From positions 93,664 to 157,663 of the forward strand of contig NZ_FRXO01000008.1 of assembly GCF_900148505.1 (NCBI RefSeq): a stretch of 64,000 nt of DNA. The letters are read 5' to 3'. The DNA is from Pseudoxanthobacter soli DSM 19599. Its GTDB lineage: Bacteria > Pseudomonadota > Alphaproteobacteria > Rhizobiales > Segnochrobactraceae. Under the pieces are notes generated by a model. That model had not been told where the DNA came from and made no database searches. It saw nothing but the letters and a program-made list of their open reading frames with translations. How positions within the stretch are numbered: position 1 is the first letter of the stretch; each line of letters opens with the position of its first letter. Below, one piece after another: positions 18,417 through 27,894 of the stretch. The position numbers and the translations under genes were made by a program.

Positions 18417-19181
18417 TTACAGCACCTTCGACAGGAATGCCTGGGTGCGGGCCTGCTGGGGGTTCTCGAAGATCGCCCGCGGCGGGCCATATTCCACGAT
18501 CCGCCCGCCGTCCATGAACGCAACCGCGTTGCCGACTTCCCGCGCGAAGCCCATTTCGTGCGTGACCACGACCATCGTCATGCCGTCGGCCGCAAGGGCG
18601 CGCATCACGTCGAGGACCTCGCCGACCAGCTCCGGGTCGAGTGCCGAGGTCGGCTCGTCGAACAGCATCAGCTTCGGGCGCATCGCGAGCGCGCGGGCGA
18701 TGGCCACGCGCTGCTTCTGGCCACCCGAGAGCTCACGCGGATAGGCCGAAACCTTGCTGTCGAGCCCCACCCGCTCCAGCAGGGTCCGGGCGCGCTCGAC
18801 AGCGTCCTGCCGGCGCTCGCCCTTCACGTGGATCGGTGCCTCGATGATGTTCTCCAGCACCGTCATGTGGCTGAACAGCGCGAAGTTCTGGAACACCATG
18901 CCGATCTCCGCGCGCTTCGCGGCGACTTCGGCGTCCTTGAGTTCGTAGAGCTTGTTGCCTTCGCGGCGATAGCCGATCAGCTCGCCGTCGACATAGAGCG
19001 CGCCGGAATCGATCTTCTCCAGGTGATTGATGCACCTGAGAAAGGTCGACTTGCCCGAACCGGACGGCCCGATCAGGCACACCACCTCGCCGCGCGCGAC
19101 GCTGAGATCGATGCCCTTGAGCACCTCCACGGCGCCGTAGCGCTTGGAAACCTTCTCGGCAAGGATGAGGGGCTGCTGCAT
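18417..19181 (-). CDS. Polar amino acid ABC transporter, ATP-binding subunit (GlnQ/HisP type)
   Basis: 254 residues. Walker A is [20 protein letters not shown], the signature is [18 protein letters not shown], and Walker B is [20 protein letters not shown]. The H-loop ([20 protein letters not shown]) is typical of PAAT-family ATPases. The matching permease and binding protein are 6-8 kb upstream on the same strand, at 25307-26239 and 26389-27303. This gene is the last of the group, separated from glutamine synthetase by a 256-base gap holding a copy of the hairpin repeat. It energises import of a polar or amino-acid-like substrate. Confidence 0.92.
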   Translation of the reverse strand: MQQPLILAEKVSKRYGAVEVLKGIDLSVARGEVVCLIGPSGSGKSTFLRCINHLEKIDSGALYVDGELIGYRREGNKLYELKDAEVAAKRAEIGMVFQNFALFSHMTVLENIIEAPIHVKGERRQDAVERARTLLERVGLDSKVSAYPRELSGGQKQRVAIARALAMRPKLMLFDEPTSALDPELVGEVLDVMRALAADGMTMVVVTHEMGFAREVGNAVAFMDGGRIVEYGPPRAIFENPQQARTQAFLSKVL

Positions 19182-19280
19182 ATCGGAGTGGTCCAGATCT
19201 GATCGGTTTCCGTCGCGGCCCCGCAGCCAGCGACGTGGAGGCCGCCGGCCGGGAGCGACATCCGGCCAGCGGGCAGCGAC

Positions 19281-19394
19281 AGAGCGCCTTCCGATCGGAT
19301 GTCGATTATCCGACCGACAGAAATCGCTCCAGTTTCAATGCTTGGAGCCTATCCTCGTCCTTCAGTCCGGTTCGATCTGAAGGGGACAGGCTCC
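19281..19394 (-). repeat. Dispersed double-hairpin repeat, copy 3 (diverged, reversed)
   Basis: Read on the minus strand, this segment follows the other two copies from the GAGCC...GGCTC outer pair, through TTCAGATCGAACCG, to CTGGAGCGATTTCT and the second hairpin region with GATCGGAAGGCGCT. It is more diverged than the copies at 5706 and 35973. It sits between the glutamine synthetase and ABC ATPase genes and may attenuate or process that transcript. Confidence 0.65.
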
Positions 19395-19437
19395 AGGCCG
19401 GCGGCCAAGGCCGCCGTGCCCGGAGCGGCGAAGGCTA

Positions 19438-20799
19438 TCAGAAGAACTTCAGATAGCGCTTCGTCTCCCAGTCGGAAACATGCGCCATGTAGGACAGCCA
19501 TTCGTCGCGCTTGTAGGCGAGCCATGCATCCGCCATGCCGTCGCCCATCACCTTGCGCGACAGCGGATCGGCCTCGAAGGCGTCGAGCGCCTCGCCGAGC
19601 GTGCGCGGCAGCTGGCGGATGCCGCGGCGGTCGAGTTCCTCCTGCGAGACCTCGTACATGTTGTTGCGGTTCGGCTCGCCCGGATCGAGGCCTTCGGCGA
19701 TGCCTTCGAGCCCGGCCGCGAGCACCATCGCCGCGCCCAGATAGGGATTGCAGGCGCTGTCGGCCGAGCGCAGCTCGATGCGGCCGCCGCCGAGCGGGAT
19801 GCGCACCGCATTGGTACGGTTGTTGTTGCCGTAGCAGGCGAAGATCGGCGCCCAGGTGAAGCCCGACATGCTGCCCTGCTTGACGAGCCGCTTGTAGCTG
19901 TTGACCGTCGGCGCGACGACCGCGCAGATCGCCGGCAGATGGCGCACCACGCCCGCGGTGAACTGGTAGCCGAGCTTGGACAGCCCGCAGCCGCGCGGAT
20001 CGGCCTCGTCGGCGAACAGGTTGCCGCCGGTGGCGAGATCGGCGAGCGACATGTTGAAGTGCGCGCCCGAGCCGGTGCGGTTGGCGTAGGGCTTCGGCAT
20101 GAAGCTCGCGAACAGGCCGTGCTTGCGGGCGATGTGGTTCGCCATCATGCGCAGGAACACGAAGCGGTCGGACATCTTCACCGCGTCGGCATAGGTGAAG
20201 TCGATCTCGAACTGGCCGAGCCCGTCCTCCTGGTCGAAGGAATAGACGTCCCAGCCGAGCCCGTTCATGGCCCCGACGAGTTCCTTCAGCCACTCCATGT
20301 TGTCGAGCACGCTCGAGGCGTCATAGCACGGCTTTGAAAGCTGGCGCGGCGACACCGGGTCGAACCCGGCATTGTCCTTCAGCACGTAGAACTCGGCTTC
20401 CATGCCGAGATTGAAGCGGAAGCCCAGTTCAGCGGCCTTCGCGGTCTGGCGCTTGAGAATGCCGCGGCTGCACGCCTCGAACGGCTCGTCCTTCAGCCAC
20501 AGGTCGCTCGCGAGCCAGGCCGTCGAGGGATCCCACGGCAGGATCATGAACGAATCCGGGTCGGGATGCGCCGCGACCTCGTCGTCGCTCACCTTCTGAG
20601 GCACGCCGTCGAGCGCGGCACCGGTGAACATCTCGGAGCCGGCCAGCATGTGCTCCAGATGGGGCGCCGGCACCATCTTGGTCTTCGACACGCCGTGCAT
20701 GTCGACATAGCTCGCCATCAGGTATCGAACGTCCTCGGCCGCCACGCGCGCCTTCAGGTCGTTCACCGCCGACGCGGTTTCCGGTGCCTTCATGTCCAT
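19438..20799 (-). CDS. glnT: Type III glutamine synthetase-like gamma-glutamyl ligase (GlnT)
   Basis: 453 residues. The N-terminal beta-grasp region includes VRYLMASYVDMHGVSKTKMV, the signature of type III glutamate-ammonia ligases. The catalytic domain has NLGMEAEFYVL (metal-binding ExE), GQFEIDFTYADAV, ANRTGSGAHFNMSL and NNNRTNAVRIPLGGGRIELR (ATP/glutamate-binding arginines). Start ATG 20799 shares one base with the stop of the creatininase gene (TGATG). GlnT-type enzymes join glutamate to ammonia or to amines. In this catabolic region, gamma-glutamylation of an amine intermediate, or ammonia capture, are both plausible. Expression is probably controlled by the palindrome at 21720-21739. 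Confidence 0.88.
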   Translation of the reverse strand: MDMKAPETASAVNDLKARVAAEDVRYLMASYVDMHGVSKTKMVPAPHLEHMLAGSEMFTGAALDGVPQKVSDDEVAAHPDPDSFMILPWDPSTAWLASDLWLKDEPFEACSRGILKRQTAKAAELGFRFNLGMEAEFYVLKDNAGFDPVSPRQLSKPCYDASSVLDNMEWLKELVGAMNGLGWDVYSFDQEDGLGQFEIDFTYADAVKMSDRFVFLRMMANHIARKHGLFASFMPKPYANRTGSGAHFNMSLADLATGGNLFADEADPRGCGLSKLGYQFTAGVVRHLPAICAVVAPTVNSYKRLVKQGSMSGFTWAPIFACYGNNNRTNAVRIPLGGGRIELRSADSACNPYLGAAMVLAAGLEGIAEGLDPGEPNRNNMYEVSQEELDRRGIRQLPRTLGEALDAFEADPLSRKVMGDGMADAWLAYKRDEWLSYMAHVSDWETKRYLKFF

Positions 20800-21647
20800 C
20801 ACAGATCTCCGTCGAGCGTCCGCCGGCGGATGGCCGGGCGGACGGCTGATTGCAGGTCGGGGGACTGGTCGTCCCAATCTTCCAGGGGGGTATGTTCGGC
20901 AAGCGCGCCGCGGACCTGGTCCGCGAGGGTTTCGATGCAGAGCGACAGGAGCTCTTCGCCGAACGCGGCATCCGCCGTGCTCGGCCGCCCGACGGTGCCG
21001 GTGCGGCTCTCCTTGTCGACGGTGTAGGAAAAGAAGCAGCAGGCCGCCCGGTTGGGCTCATCAATGGCCTGGCCGATGTCCACGAGATCCGGCTTCAGGT
21101 GCAGCATCAGCGACGTCTCGGCGTCGTTGGCGTGCCAGTTGGTGCCGCCGTCATATTCGTAGATCGCCCGGATCCCGGCCGAGATCTCCCAGATCGAGCG
21201 GAGCGCGACCCGCGTCGACGGCAGGTCCGAACGGATGTTCTCCAGCGCGCAGCGCAGCGGCGCCCAGTTGGTGACGTGGCCATTGAGGATGAGAAGGCGC
21301 GTGAACCCGGCGGCGGCGACCCAGTCCGCGATCTCCAGCACCAGCTTCGACAGCGTCTCGGGCCTGAGCGAGATGGTGCCCGGCCACTTGCGGGAATGGC
21401 CGGGCGAGCAGCCATAGCGCAGCGTCGGCAGCACCGGCACGCCGGTCGCGGCAGAAACGCCCTCCGCCACAGCTTCCGCCGAGAAGCTGTCGACCCCGCA
21501 CGGCAGGTGCGGCCCATGCTGCTCGGTGGCGCCGACGGGCAGGATCGCCATGTCGATGCCGGCGTCGCGGATCGCCGCGATCCGCTCGAAGCTGCACTCC
21601 TCCCAGCGGATGGGACCGCCGTCCGGAATCGTGGAACAGCGCATCAT
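20799..21647 (-). CDS. Creatininase family amidohydrolase
   Basis: About 282 residues. Metal-site motifs of creatinine-amidohydrolase-fold proteins are present: AILPVGATEQHGPHLPCGVD, with the Glu/His pair and Asp ligand, then LLILNGHVTNW and a late acidic WHANDAETSLML segment. The frame opens at a TTG (21683), but ATG 21647 is the better start. The family hydrolyses cyclic or linear amides such as creatinine or formamidopyrimidine intermediates. The gene is translationally coupled to glnT and is the first gene after operator A, suggesting hydrolysis of an amide released during breakdown of the imported compound. The substrate is not known. Confidence 0.85.
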   Translation of the reverse strand: MMRCSTIPDGGPIRWEECSFERIAAIRDAGIDMAILPVGATEQHGPHLPCGVDSFSAEAVAEGVSAATGVPVLPTLRYGCSPGHSRKWPGTISLRPETLSKLVLEIADWVAAAGFTRLLILNGHVTNWAPLRCALENIRSDLPSTRVALRSIWEISAGIRAIYEYDGGTNWHANDAETSLMLHLKPDLVDIGQAIDEPNRAACCFFSYTVDKESRTGTVGRPSTADAAFGEELLSLCIETLADQVRGALAEHTPLEDWDDQSPDLQSAVRPAIRRRTLDGDL

Positions 21648-21719
21648 CGCCGGCCCCGCATCGCGTTTGCGAGCGCCGGGCAAGCCTGCCTGCGCGCCGC
21701 CCGGGGGTGCACGCCGGTT

Positions 21720-21739
21720 TCAATCGAACGTTCGATTGA
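21720..21739. promoter_or_regulatory. Operator A: 20-bp palindrome of the catabolic regulon
   Basis: TCAATCGAACGTTCGATTGA is a perfect 20-base palindrome, 72 bases upstream of the creatininase start. Related sites lie at 27430, 27838, 33021 and 33243, all in front of genes of this region. It is the most symmetrical of the five and fits a TetR-type dimer site. Confidence 0.75.
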
Positions 21740-21787
21740 ACGGATCACGCTCTCCTCCTCCATCACCGTCCTCGGACCCGGTAAGCG

Positions 21788-22768
21788 TCAGGAATATTCG
21801 ACGACGGGATGCGGCACGTAGGGCGCTTCGAGCGCCGCTATCTCCGTCGCGTCGAGTCGGATCGACAGCGCCGCGACGGCATCCTCGAGGTGATGCGGTT
21901 TTGTCGCGCCGACGATCGGCGAGGTGACCGCCGGCTTGCCAAGGAGCCAGGCGAGCGCGGCCTGCGCCGGCGGGATGCCGCGCGCCGAGGCAACCGCGCA
22001 GACCGCGTCGATTACCGCGCGATCGGCCGTTTCCGTCGCCGCATAGAGCTTGCGGGTGTACTGGTCGGTATCGCCGCGCGGGGTGGTCTCCTGCCACGAT
22101 CGCGTCAGGCGGCCGCGCGCCAGCGGGCTCCACGGGTTCATGCCGACGCCTTCCGCGACGCAGAGGCCCATCATCTCCCGCTCTTCCTCGCGGTAGAGCA
22201 GGTTCATGTGGTTCTGCATGGAAATCGGCCGCGTCCAGCCGTAGCGGTCAGCCGTGGCGATCAGCTTGCCGAACTGCCAGGCGAACATCGAGGAGGCGCC
22301 GATATAGCGCACCTTGCCCGCCCGGACGAGGTCGTCGAAGGTCTGCAGCGTCTCCTCGATCGGGGTGTGATAGTCGAACCGGTGCATCTGGTAGAGGTCG
22401 ATATAGTCGGTGCCGAGCCGCTTCAGGCTCGCCTCGACCTCGGTCATGATCGCCTTGCGCGACAGCCCGCCCGCGAGCGGCCCGGGCGTGACGGGGAAGA
22501 ACACCTTGGTGGCGATCACGACATCCTCGCGCCGGGCGAAGTCCTTGAGCGCGCGGCCGAGCACTTCCTCGCTGGCGCCGCCGGAATAGGAATTGGCGGT
22601 GTCGAAGAAATTGATGCCGAGTTCGATCGCCTTGCGGATGAAGGGCCGGCTCGCCTCTTCGTCGAGCGTCCAGGGATGCGACCCCCGTTCCGGCGGCGCG
22701 TAGGTCATGCAGCCGAGGCAGAGGCGGGAGACCTTGAGGCCACTGCGGCCGAGGGTGGTATAATCCAT
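21788..22768 (-). CDS. Aldo/keto reductase
   Basis: 326 residues of the AKR (beta/alpha)8 barrel. MDYTTLGRSGLKVSRLCLGC opens the fold. Catalytic residues are seen in NFFDTANSYSGGASEEVLG (Asp, Tyr), VVIATKVFFP (Lys) and DYIDLYQMHRFD (His). The C-terminal NADPH-binding part has TSPIVGATKPHHLEDAV. Start ATG 22768 is chosen because similarity begins there. The gene follows the Rieske oxygenase by 76 bases in the same operon and probably reduces or oxidises a carbonyl intermediate. Confidence 0.9.
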   Translation of the reverse strand: MDYTTLGRSGLKVSRLCLGCMTYAPPERGSHPWTLDEEASRPFIRKAIELGINFFDTANSYSGGASEEVLGRALKDFARREDVVIATKVFFPVTPGPLAGGLSRKAIMTEVEASLKRLGTDYIDLYQMHRFDYHTPIEETLQTFDDLVRAGKVRYIGASSMFAWQFGKLIATADRYGWTRPISMQNHMNLLYREEEREMMGLCVAEGVGMNPWSPLARGRLTRSWQETTPRGDTDQYTRKLYAATETADRAVIDAVCAVASARGIPPAQAALAWLLGKPAVTSPIVGATKPHHLEDAVAALSIRLDATEIAALEAPYVPHPVVEYS

Positions 22769-22844
22769 GGGAGAAGGCTTTCGCTGAAGACTGGAGGGCC
22801 GGCGGCGGGTGTGGCCGCCGCCGATCTGGTGCGGTTGCGCGCGC

Positions 22845-24017
22845 TCAGGCCGCGATGCGGCGCCGGACATAGTCCGACAGCTGCCAGACGGCGCTTTCGA
22901 GATGGCTGAGGCGGCCGACCTGCGCGTAGGTCGAGGTGGCGCCGTATTGCTGCATGGAGTTCACCTCCAGATCCTCGTCGGCGATGCGCTGGCCGATCGC
23001 CTTCATCCGCGCGGCGATCTCCGCCAGGTTCGGCAGTTCCAGCGCCTCGGGCTGGACGAGGACATGGCGGACCCAGGTGGTGCGGTTCGCCGACACCGGG
23101 ATCAGCGTCGTCCAGTGGATGCGGTCGGCATGGGTGCCGATCAGGTTGAAGGGATAGATCAGGTAGAGGCCGCTATCGCGCCGCACCTCGTCGGGAAGAT
23201 CGGGGAACGGCGGCAGGCCGGACTGCATGTTGGTCTCGGTCGGCAGGTCCGGGCGCAGCGGCTGATGGCTCGCGGTCCAGGCCTCGTGGCTATCCTCGCC
23301 ATAGGAAAGGCCGCCGGGGTGCTTGTCCTGCAGCGTCTTCGCGTGGGCGCCGATGTGGTGATAGCTCTCCATGAAGGTCTCGACCGCGATCTTCCAGTTG
23401 AATTCGCAGGTGAATTCCATGGAATACGCGACGATCAGGTCCTTCAGCCGGAAACCCTTCATGCGCTCGGCGAAGGAGGCCAGACGCGGTGCCAGCGACG
23501 GCGTCTCGTCGGAGAAGCAGATATAGATCGTGCCCTCCACCACCTCGCTGCGGATGTGCGGGAGGGTGCAGCGCTTCGGATCGAAGCCCTCTGCCTTCTC
23601 CATGTGCGGGGCGACCACCAGCTTGCCGTCGAGGCCGTAGCCCCAGCGATGGAACGGGCAGGAAAACAGCTTGGTGTTGCCCTTGCCCTGGGCCACCGGC
23701 GCCCAGCGATGCAGGCAGACGCGGGACATCACCCGCACTTCGCCGTCCTTGCCGCGCACGGCGACCAGGAGTTCGCCCATGATGTCGAAGGTGAAGTAGT
23801 CGCCGACATTCGGGATCTGGCCGGTGTGACCGATCGGAAGCCAGTCGCGCCGGAAGATCTTCTCCTTCTCCAGTTCGAAGAACGCGGGAGAGGTATAGGC
23901 CTCGGGCGGCAGGGTTTCGGAATTGTACAGGTCACGGCCGCTGCCCGCGGCGACGGCAGCAAGCAGATCGTCGAGGTCGCCGGGCGGGGTGTTGTGTCCG
24001 AGAGCGATGGGTTCCAT
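22845..24017 (-). CDS. Rieske non-heme iron oxygenase, large (alpha) subunit
   Basis: 390 residues. The Rieske [2Fe-2S] site is Cys101-x-His103 and Cys120-x2-His123 (VCLHRWAPVAQ and SCPFHRWGYGL). The catalytic domain has the mononuclear iron site in NWKIAVETFMESYHHIGAH, with His220 and His225 as ligands and Glu213 at the usual bridging-acid position. Start ATG 24017 fits the family's length. No beta subunit is encoded nearby, so it belongs to the alpha-only oxygenases acting on amines, N-methyl groups or heterocycles. Electrons probably come from the reductase at 31561-32796; no ferredoxin gene is seen in the window. It likely starts attack on the imported compound. Confidence 0.92.
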   Translation of the reverse strand: MEPIALGHNTPPGDLDDLLAAVAAGSGRDLYNSETLPPEAYTSPAFFELEKEKIFRRDWLPIGHTGQIPNVGDYFTFDIMGELLVAVRGKDGEVRVMSRVCLHRWAPVAQGKGNTKLFSCPFHRWGYGLDGKLVVAPHMEKAEGFDPKRCTLPHIRSEVVEGTIYICFSDETPSLAPRLASFAERMKGFRLKDLIVAYSMEFTCEFNWKIAVETFMESYHHIGAHAKTLQDKHPGGLSYGEDSHEAWTASHQPLRPDLPTETNMQSGLPPFPDLPDEVRRDSGLYLIYPFNLIGTHADRIHWTTLIPVSANRTTWVRHVLVQPEALELPNLAEIAARMKAIGQRIADEDLEVNSMQQYGATSTYAQVGRLSHLESAVWQLSDYVRRRIAA

Positions 24018-24084
24018 CTGTCTTTGCCTCTGTCGGTTTTCCGTCTCGGACAGGCCGCGAGACGGCTGGATAAGGATTTGGAAT

Positions 24085-25185
24085 TCAGACGGCCGCCGCG
24101 CGGGCAGCAGCGGGCAGCCCGTCCATCGGCTTTCCAATGAGATCGAGCGGTCCGAGGGCGCGTTCGACCAGCGGCAGCACCTCGGCACCGAAGCGCTCGA
24201 GGGAGCGGCGCGCGCGTGCGATCGGCATGTCGCCGAACTGGAAGAAGGCGTTGTAGTGCACAGGGCCGATGCGGCGGATCTCGTCGACCAGCCGCTCGGC
24301 GACCTGGTGCGGATCGCCGATCAGGAGGTTATCGCGGATCGTCTCCAGCGACGGTTCGCCGGGAATGGGCAGCGCCTCGGCGAAGGCGCCGTCGAGCACG
24401 ACGTGCGGGCTGCGGAAGGCGGCGACGAGGCGGCCGACATAGCGGGCGCGCTCGGCCGCCTCCAGGGCTTCCTGCGGGCTGTCGGTGACGTGGATATATT
24501 GCTGCACGGCGACCGGCATGTCGGCGCCGAGCCCGGCCTCGCTCCAGCGTGCCCGCGCACCGGCGACCATGTCGAGCAGGGCGGCCGTACCGCGGAAGCC
24601 GGCGGTCAGGAACGGCGTCGCGTTGTGGCGGGCGAGACGGGAGAGGATGCGCGGGTCCATCGACGTGACGTAGAGGTCGGGCATCGCGGCCTTGCGGGTG
24701 CGCAGCAGGACGACCGATTCCGGCACCGTGACATAACGGCCGGAGAACTGGGCGCGGCCCTCCGTGAGGATCTGCTCCAGCACGCTCCAGTATTCGAAGA
24801 AGATCTCGTTCTTCTCCGCGACGTTCATGCCGAAGCGTTCGAACTCGTAGGCCTGGTAGCCCGTGCCGACGCCGAGCACGAAGCGGCCGTCGCTCATCTG
24901 GTCGACGAGCGCGATCTCCTGGGCGACGCGCATCGGGTGGTAGAGCGGCAGCACCACGACGGCCGCGCCGAGCTTGATGCGGCGGGTGGTGCCGGCCATG
25001 TGGGCGGCGAACATCAGCGGCGAGACGCTGATCGAATAGTTGGTGAAATGGTGCTCCGCGAACCACGCGGTCTCGAAACCGATGTCCTCCGCGAGGCCGA
25101 CGAGCGAGCGCATGTCGGACAGAAGGCCGGGCAGGCCGCCGGGATTGTCCCGGTAGGTCATCAGGTTGAACAGGCCGAATTTCAT
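24085..25185 (-). CDS. LLM class flavin-dependent oxidoreductase (luciferase-like)
   Basis: 366 residues. MKFGLFNLMTYRDNPG starts the bacterial-luciferase barrel. ETAWFAEHHFTNYSISVSPL is the typical LLM second-strand/helix motif, and GRFVLGVGTGYQAYEFERFG follows. The ribosome site GAGGAGCG precedes ATG 25185. Such enzymes use reduced FMN and O2 for monooxygenation of alkanes, sulfonates, heterocycles or amides. It is the third gene of the operon headed by the binding protein at 27303. No dedicated flavin reductase is present nearby, so FMNH2 must come from elsewhere or the enzyme uses bound flavin. Confidence 0.9.
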   Translation of the reverse strand: MKFGLFNLMTYRDNPGGLPGLLSDMRSLVGLAEDIGFETAWFAEHHFTNYSISVSPLMFAAHMAGTTRRIKLGAAVVVLPLYHPMRVAQEIALVDQMSDGRFVLGVGTGYQAYEFERFGMNVAEKNEIFFEYWSVLEQILTEGRAQFSGRYVTVPESVVLLRTRKAAMPDLYVTSMDPRILSRLARHNATPFLTAGFRGTAALLDMVAGARARWSEAGLGADMPVAVQQYIHVTDSPQEALEAAERARYVGRLVAAFRSPHVVLDGAFAEALPIPGEPSLETIRDNLLIGDPHQVAERLVDEIRRIGPVHYNAFFQFGDMPIARARRSLERFGAEVLPLVERALGPLDLIGKPMDGLPAAARAAAV

Positions 25186-25306
25186 CTCGAAACGCTCCTC
25201 GGCCGGGCAAAGGCCCGCCGGTCCCGCGCCCTCGGGCGCCGGTGCAGGGAAGTGAGGGGGCGAAGAGGCCGCGGGATCGTCGCGGCCCGGGTTCAAGGCG
25301 CGCCGG

Positions 25307-26239
25307 TCATCTCAGCGTCTTCCAGAACAGGAAGCCGGCGCTCGGGGCCGTGTCCCGGTTGCTGCGCTGGAAGTGCCGCTCGATGCGCATCTGGATCAGC
25401 GACAGCACGCTGGTGGCGATGAGGTACCAGAAGCAGGCCACCAGCAGCAGCGGAATGGTCTCGTAGGTGCGCGAGTAGATCGACTGCGCCGAATAGAGGA
25501 GATCGTAGAGCGCGATGACGCTGACGAGCGAGGTCGTCTTCAGCATGCCGATGGTTTCGTTGCCGGTCGGCGGCACGATGAACTGCATCGCCTGCGGAAG
25601 GATGATGCGGCGCATGGAAAGCCGCGAGCGCATCCCGAGCGCGCGGGCCGCATCGTGCTGCTCGGCGTGGACGGACTGGATGCCCGCGCGCACGATCTCC
25701 GCCATGTAGGCGCCCTCGTTGAGGCCGAGGCCGAGGATCGCGGCGGTGACCGGCGTGATCAGGTCATTGACCGAGCCCTCGAAAAACACCGGGCCGAACG
25801 GAATACCGATGACATAGGTCGGGAACAGCGCGGCTAGGTTGTACCAGAAGATCAGCTGCACCAGGACCGGCGTGCCGCGGAAGAACCAGACATAGAGCCG
25901 GCTGGCGCGCGACAGCGTCGCGGATTGTGAAAGGCGCATGATCGCGAGCGCCGTGCCGAGCACGAAGCCCACCGCCATCGTCACCGCCGTCAGCCAGAGC
26001 GTCAGGAACAGGCCCTGCAGGATCTGGGCGGTGAAAAGATAGTGTGCGAACACATCCCACTGGAAGCGCGGATTGAACGCCACCAGATGCACGCACGCCG
26101 CCACGGCGAGCACGATGAGGACCGGCGTCACCCACCGCCACGGGCTGCGCACCGGCACGACGACGAGTTCGCTGTGCTGCGGCATGGCGTTTCTGGTCCG
26201 CGCGGCTGGCAGATCGGCATCGGTTGCGATTGCTGACAT
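25307..26239 (-). CDS. Polar amino acid ABC transporter, permease subunit
   Basis: 310 residues with five to six membrane segments. The start of the transmembrane core is ILQGLFLTLWLTAVTMAVGF. RASRLYVWFFRGTPVLVQLI and the EAA loop (EIVRAGIQSVHAEQHDAARALG) are typical of His/Glu/Gln-type permeases. Start ATG 26239 has GAGAGCG just upstream. Only one permease gene is present, so the channel is probably a homodimer, pairing with the ATPase at 18417-19181 and the binding protein upstream. Confidence 0.92.
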   Translation of the reverse strand: MSAIATDADLPAARTRNAMPQHSELVVVPVRSPWRWVTPVLIVLAVAACVHLVAFNPRFQWDVFAHYLFTAQILQGLFLTLWLTAVTMAVGFVLGTALAIMRLSQSATLSRASRLYVWFFRGTPVLVQLIFWYNLAALFPTYVIGIPFGPVFFEGSVNDLITPVTAAILGLGLNEGAYMAEIVRAGIQSVHAEQHDAARALGMRSRLSMRRIILPQAMQFIVPPTGNETIGMLKTTSLVSVIALYDLLYSAQSIYSRTYETIPLLLVACFWYLIATSVLSLIQMRIERHFQRSNRDTAPSAGFLFWKTLR

Positions 26240-26388
26240 GTGTTCGCTCTCTCGCATCGTCGTGTGGGACGGCCACGGGTCGGGCATCGTCGCGGCGATC
26301 TCTGCGGCCGGAGCCGTCGCGCGCGGGGTTGCCTTCCGGGGATGGCAGGCCGGCCGCGATGGCCGGCCCACCGTGTCGCCCGAGCCTG

Positions 26389-27303
26389 TCAGGGCTTGGG
26401 GGTCTCGATCGGACGAGTGGACGCAAGATTGATGCCGGGCTCGTCGAGCTTCAGCAGATGCAAATTCCACTTGTCGACGATCTTGTCGTACACGCCTTCC
26501 GCGTAGACGGCCTTCAGCGCGGCGAACAGCGCATCGGCGAGCTGGGTGTTCGACTTCTCGACGATGGCGCCGAGATAGATCTTCGGCAGCAGCGGGCTCT
26601 CGATCACCTTGATCGGCTGCGTCGCCTTCTTCTGGATGTCGTCCACGGCCGCCGCATCGCTGAGGGCGAAGTCGATGCGCCCGGCATAGAGCGCGAGCAG
26701 GACCTGCGACGCCGACGGGAACTCGGACACCTCGATCGGCGGCTTGCCGTTGGCGACGCAGTGCTTGGAGAAGATGTCGCGCACCATGTCGCCGAAATCG
26801 ATGCCGACCTGCACCGCGGTCTTCAGCCCGCACAGGGTCAGCGGATCCTCGGTGATGGTCTTGTTGGCCTCCGGCGCGTAGATCGCGGCCGCGCCATACC
26901 AGAAATCGATGAAGGTGACGGTCTTCTCACGCTCCAGCCGATCGGAGAGACAGGCGAAGGACGCGTTGTAGCGGCCGCTCTGCACGCCCGGGATGATGCC
27001 GGAGAAGTCGATCGACGACGGCTTCACCTTGATGCCGAGCTTCTGGGCCATCGCGTTCCAGACATCCGGCTCGAAGCCGATGATGGTCTTGCCGTCCTCG
27101 GCGAAATATTCGCAGGGCGGATAATGCGCGTCCGTGGCGACCGTCAGCTCGCCGCTCTTCTTGATCGCCTCCGGCAGCATCTCATGGAGCGCCGGGTCCA
27201 TTTTAAGCGTGGGGATATCGGTCTCCGCACGGGCGGAGCCGGCCGCCAGCGGCGCGAGGCCGGCCAGCAGGAAGAGCATCTGACACAGTCGTTTCAGGCG
27301 CAT
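26389..27303 (-). CDS. Amino-acid-type ABC transporter substrate-binding protein
   Basis: 304 residues. A Sec signal peptide (MRLKRLCQMLFLLAGLAPLA, cleavage after SARA) is followed by a class II/III solute-binding fold: GELTVATDAHYPPCEYFAED, GFEPDVWNAMAQKLG and VQSGRYNASFACLSDRLERE. The Arg-containing segment FACLSDRLERE resembles the carboxylate-binding site of PAAT binding proteins, pointing to an amino acid or betaine-like ligand. It is the first gene of a five-gene run (binding protein, permease, LLM oxidase, Rieske oxygenase, aldo/keto reductase) with operator B 127 bases upstream. It captures the substrate in the periplasm. Confidence 0.92.
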   Translation of the reverse strand: MRLKRLCQMLFLLAGLAPLAAGSARAETDIPTLKMDPALHEMLPEAIKKSGELTVATDAHYPPCEYFAEDGKTIIGFEPDVWNAMAQKLGIKVKPSSIDFSGIIPGVQSGRYNASFACLSDRLEREKTVTFIDFWYGAAAIYAPEANKTITEDPLTLCGLKTAVQVGIDFGDMVRDIFSKHCVANGKPPIEVSEFPSASQVLLALYAGRIDFALSDAAAVDDIQKKATQPIKVIESPLLPKIYLGAIVEKSNTQLADALFAALKAVYAEGVYDKIVDKWNLHLLKLDEPGINLASTRPIETPKP

Positions 27304-27429
27304 CGGGGGTGAACTCCCGTTTCTGGATGAATGGTCGCGCCACAGCGCTCTGGCGGCGCCGATGGAGCACGATAACCTCGGTGCGAAGGTGCGCCGTCAG
27401 TTTTGCAAGCCACATGCCAAACCGATTTT

Positions 27430-27449
27430 TCAAGCGAACGTTCAATTAA
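27430..27449. promoter_or_regulatory. Operator B of the catabolic regulon
   Basis: TCAAGCGAACGTTCAATTAA shares the GAACGTTC core and AT-rich flanks with operator A. It lies upstream of the binding-protein operon that reads leftward from 27303. The 591-base gap 27304-27894 holds only this site and operator C; no gene is seen in it. Confidence 0.65.
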
Positions 27450-27837
27450 TTCGACGCGCATGTGCTGTGCGACTGAGGTCCCCGCGATTCTGCCGCTGAA
27501 ATGCGCATTGGAATGGTTACATTTTCCGCGCGCCCGCACCGAAGACCGCCGCTGGGTTGCTCATTGCCGTGAGCACAGCCAAAGCTGTGCGCGACGCGGC
27601 CTCTTTCCGGGTGTGGCGGGGCGTGGCCCAGATCTAGAAAAATAGGACTATAAATCAAGATGATATTCGACCTATTCGACCAAGTTGTCGCAGGCGTTCC
27701 GGAGGGATATGCCGCTTCGTTGATCGTGGACAAAAAGTGCGCAGTTTGAAGGCATTCAAAGGCGGCAATGGCCCGGACGTCCTGAGCTTCATGCGTCCGG
27801 CTTGACGCGCTTTGGCGGCGGGACCTATCCTCATCAT

Positions 27838-27857
27838 TAGATCGAACATTCAATTAC
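27838..27857. promoter_or_regulatory. Operator C of the catabolic regulon
   Basis: TAGATCGAACATTCAATTAC has the same core with one change (GAACATTC). It ends 37 bases before the PhyH start at 27895, where a repressor would block transcription or initiation of the rightward unit. Confidence 0.6.
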
Positions 27858-27894
27858 ATTTCGGATCCGCGCCTGCCCCAGGGAAAGGCTGACC

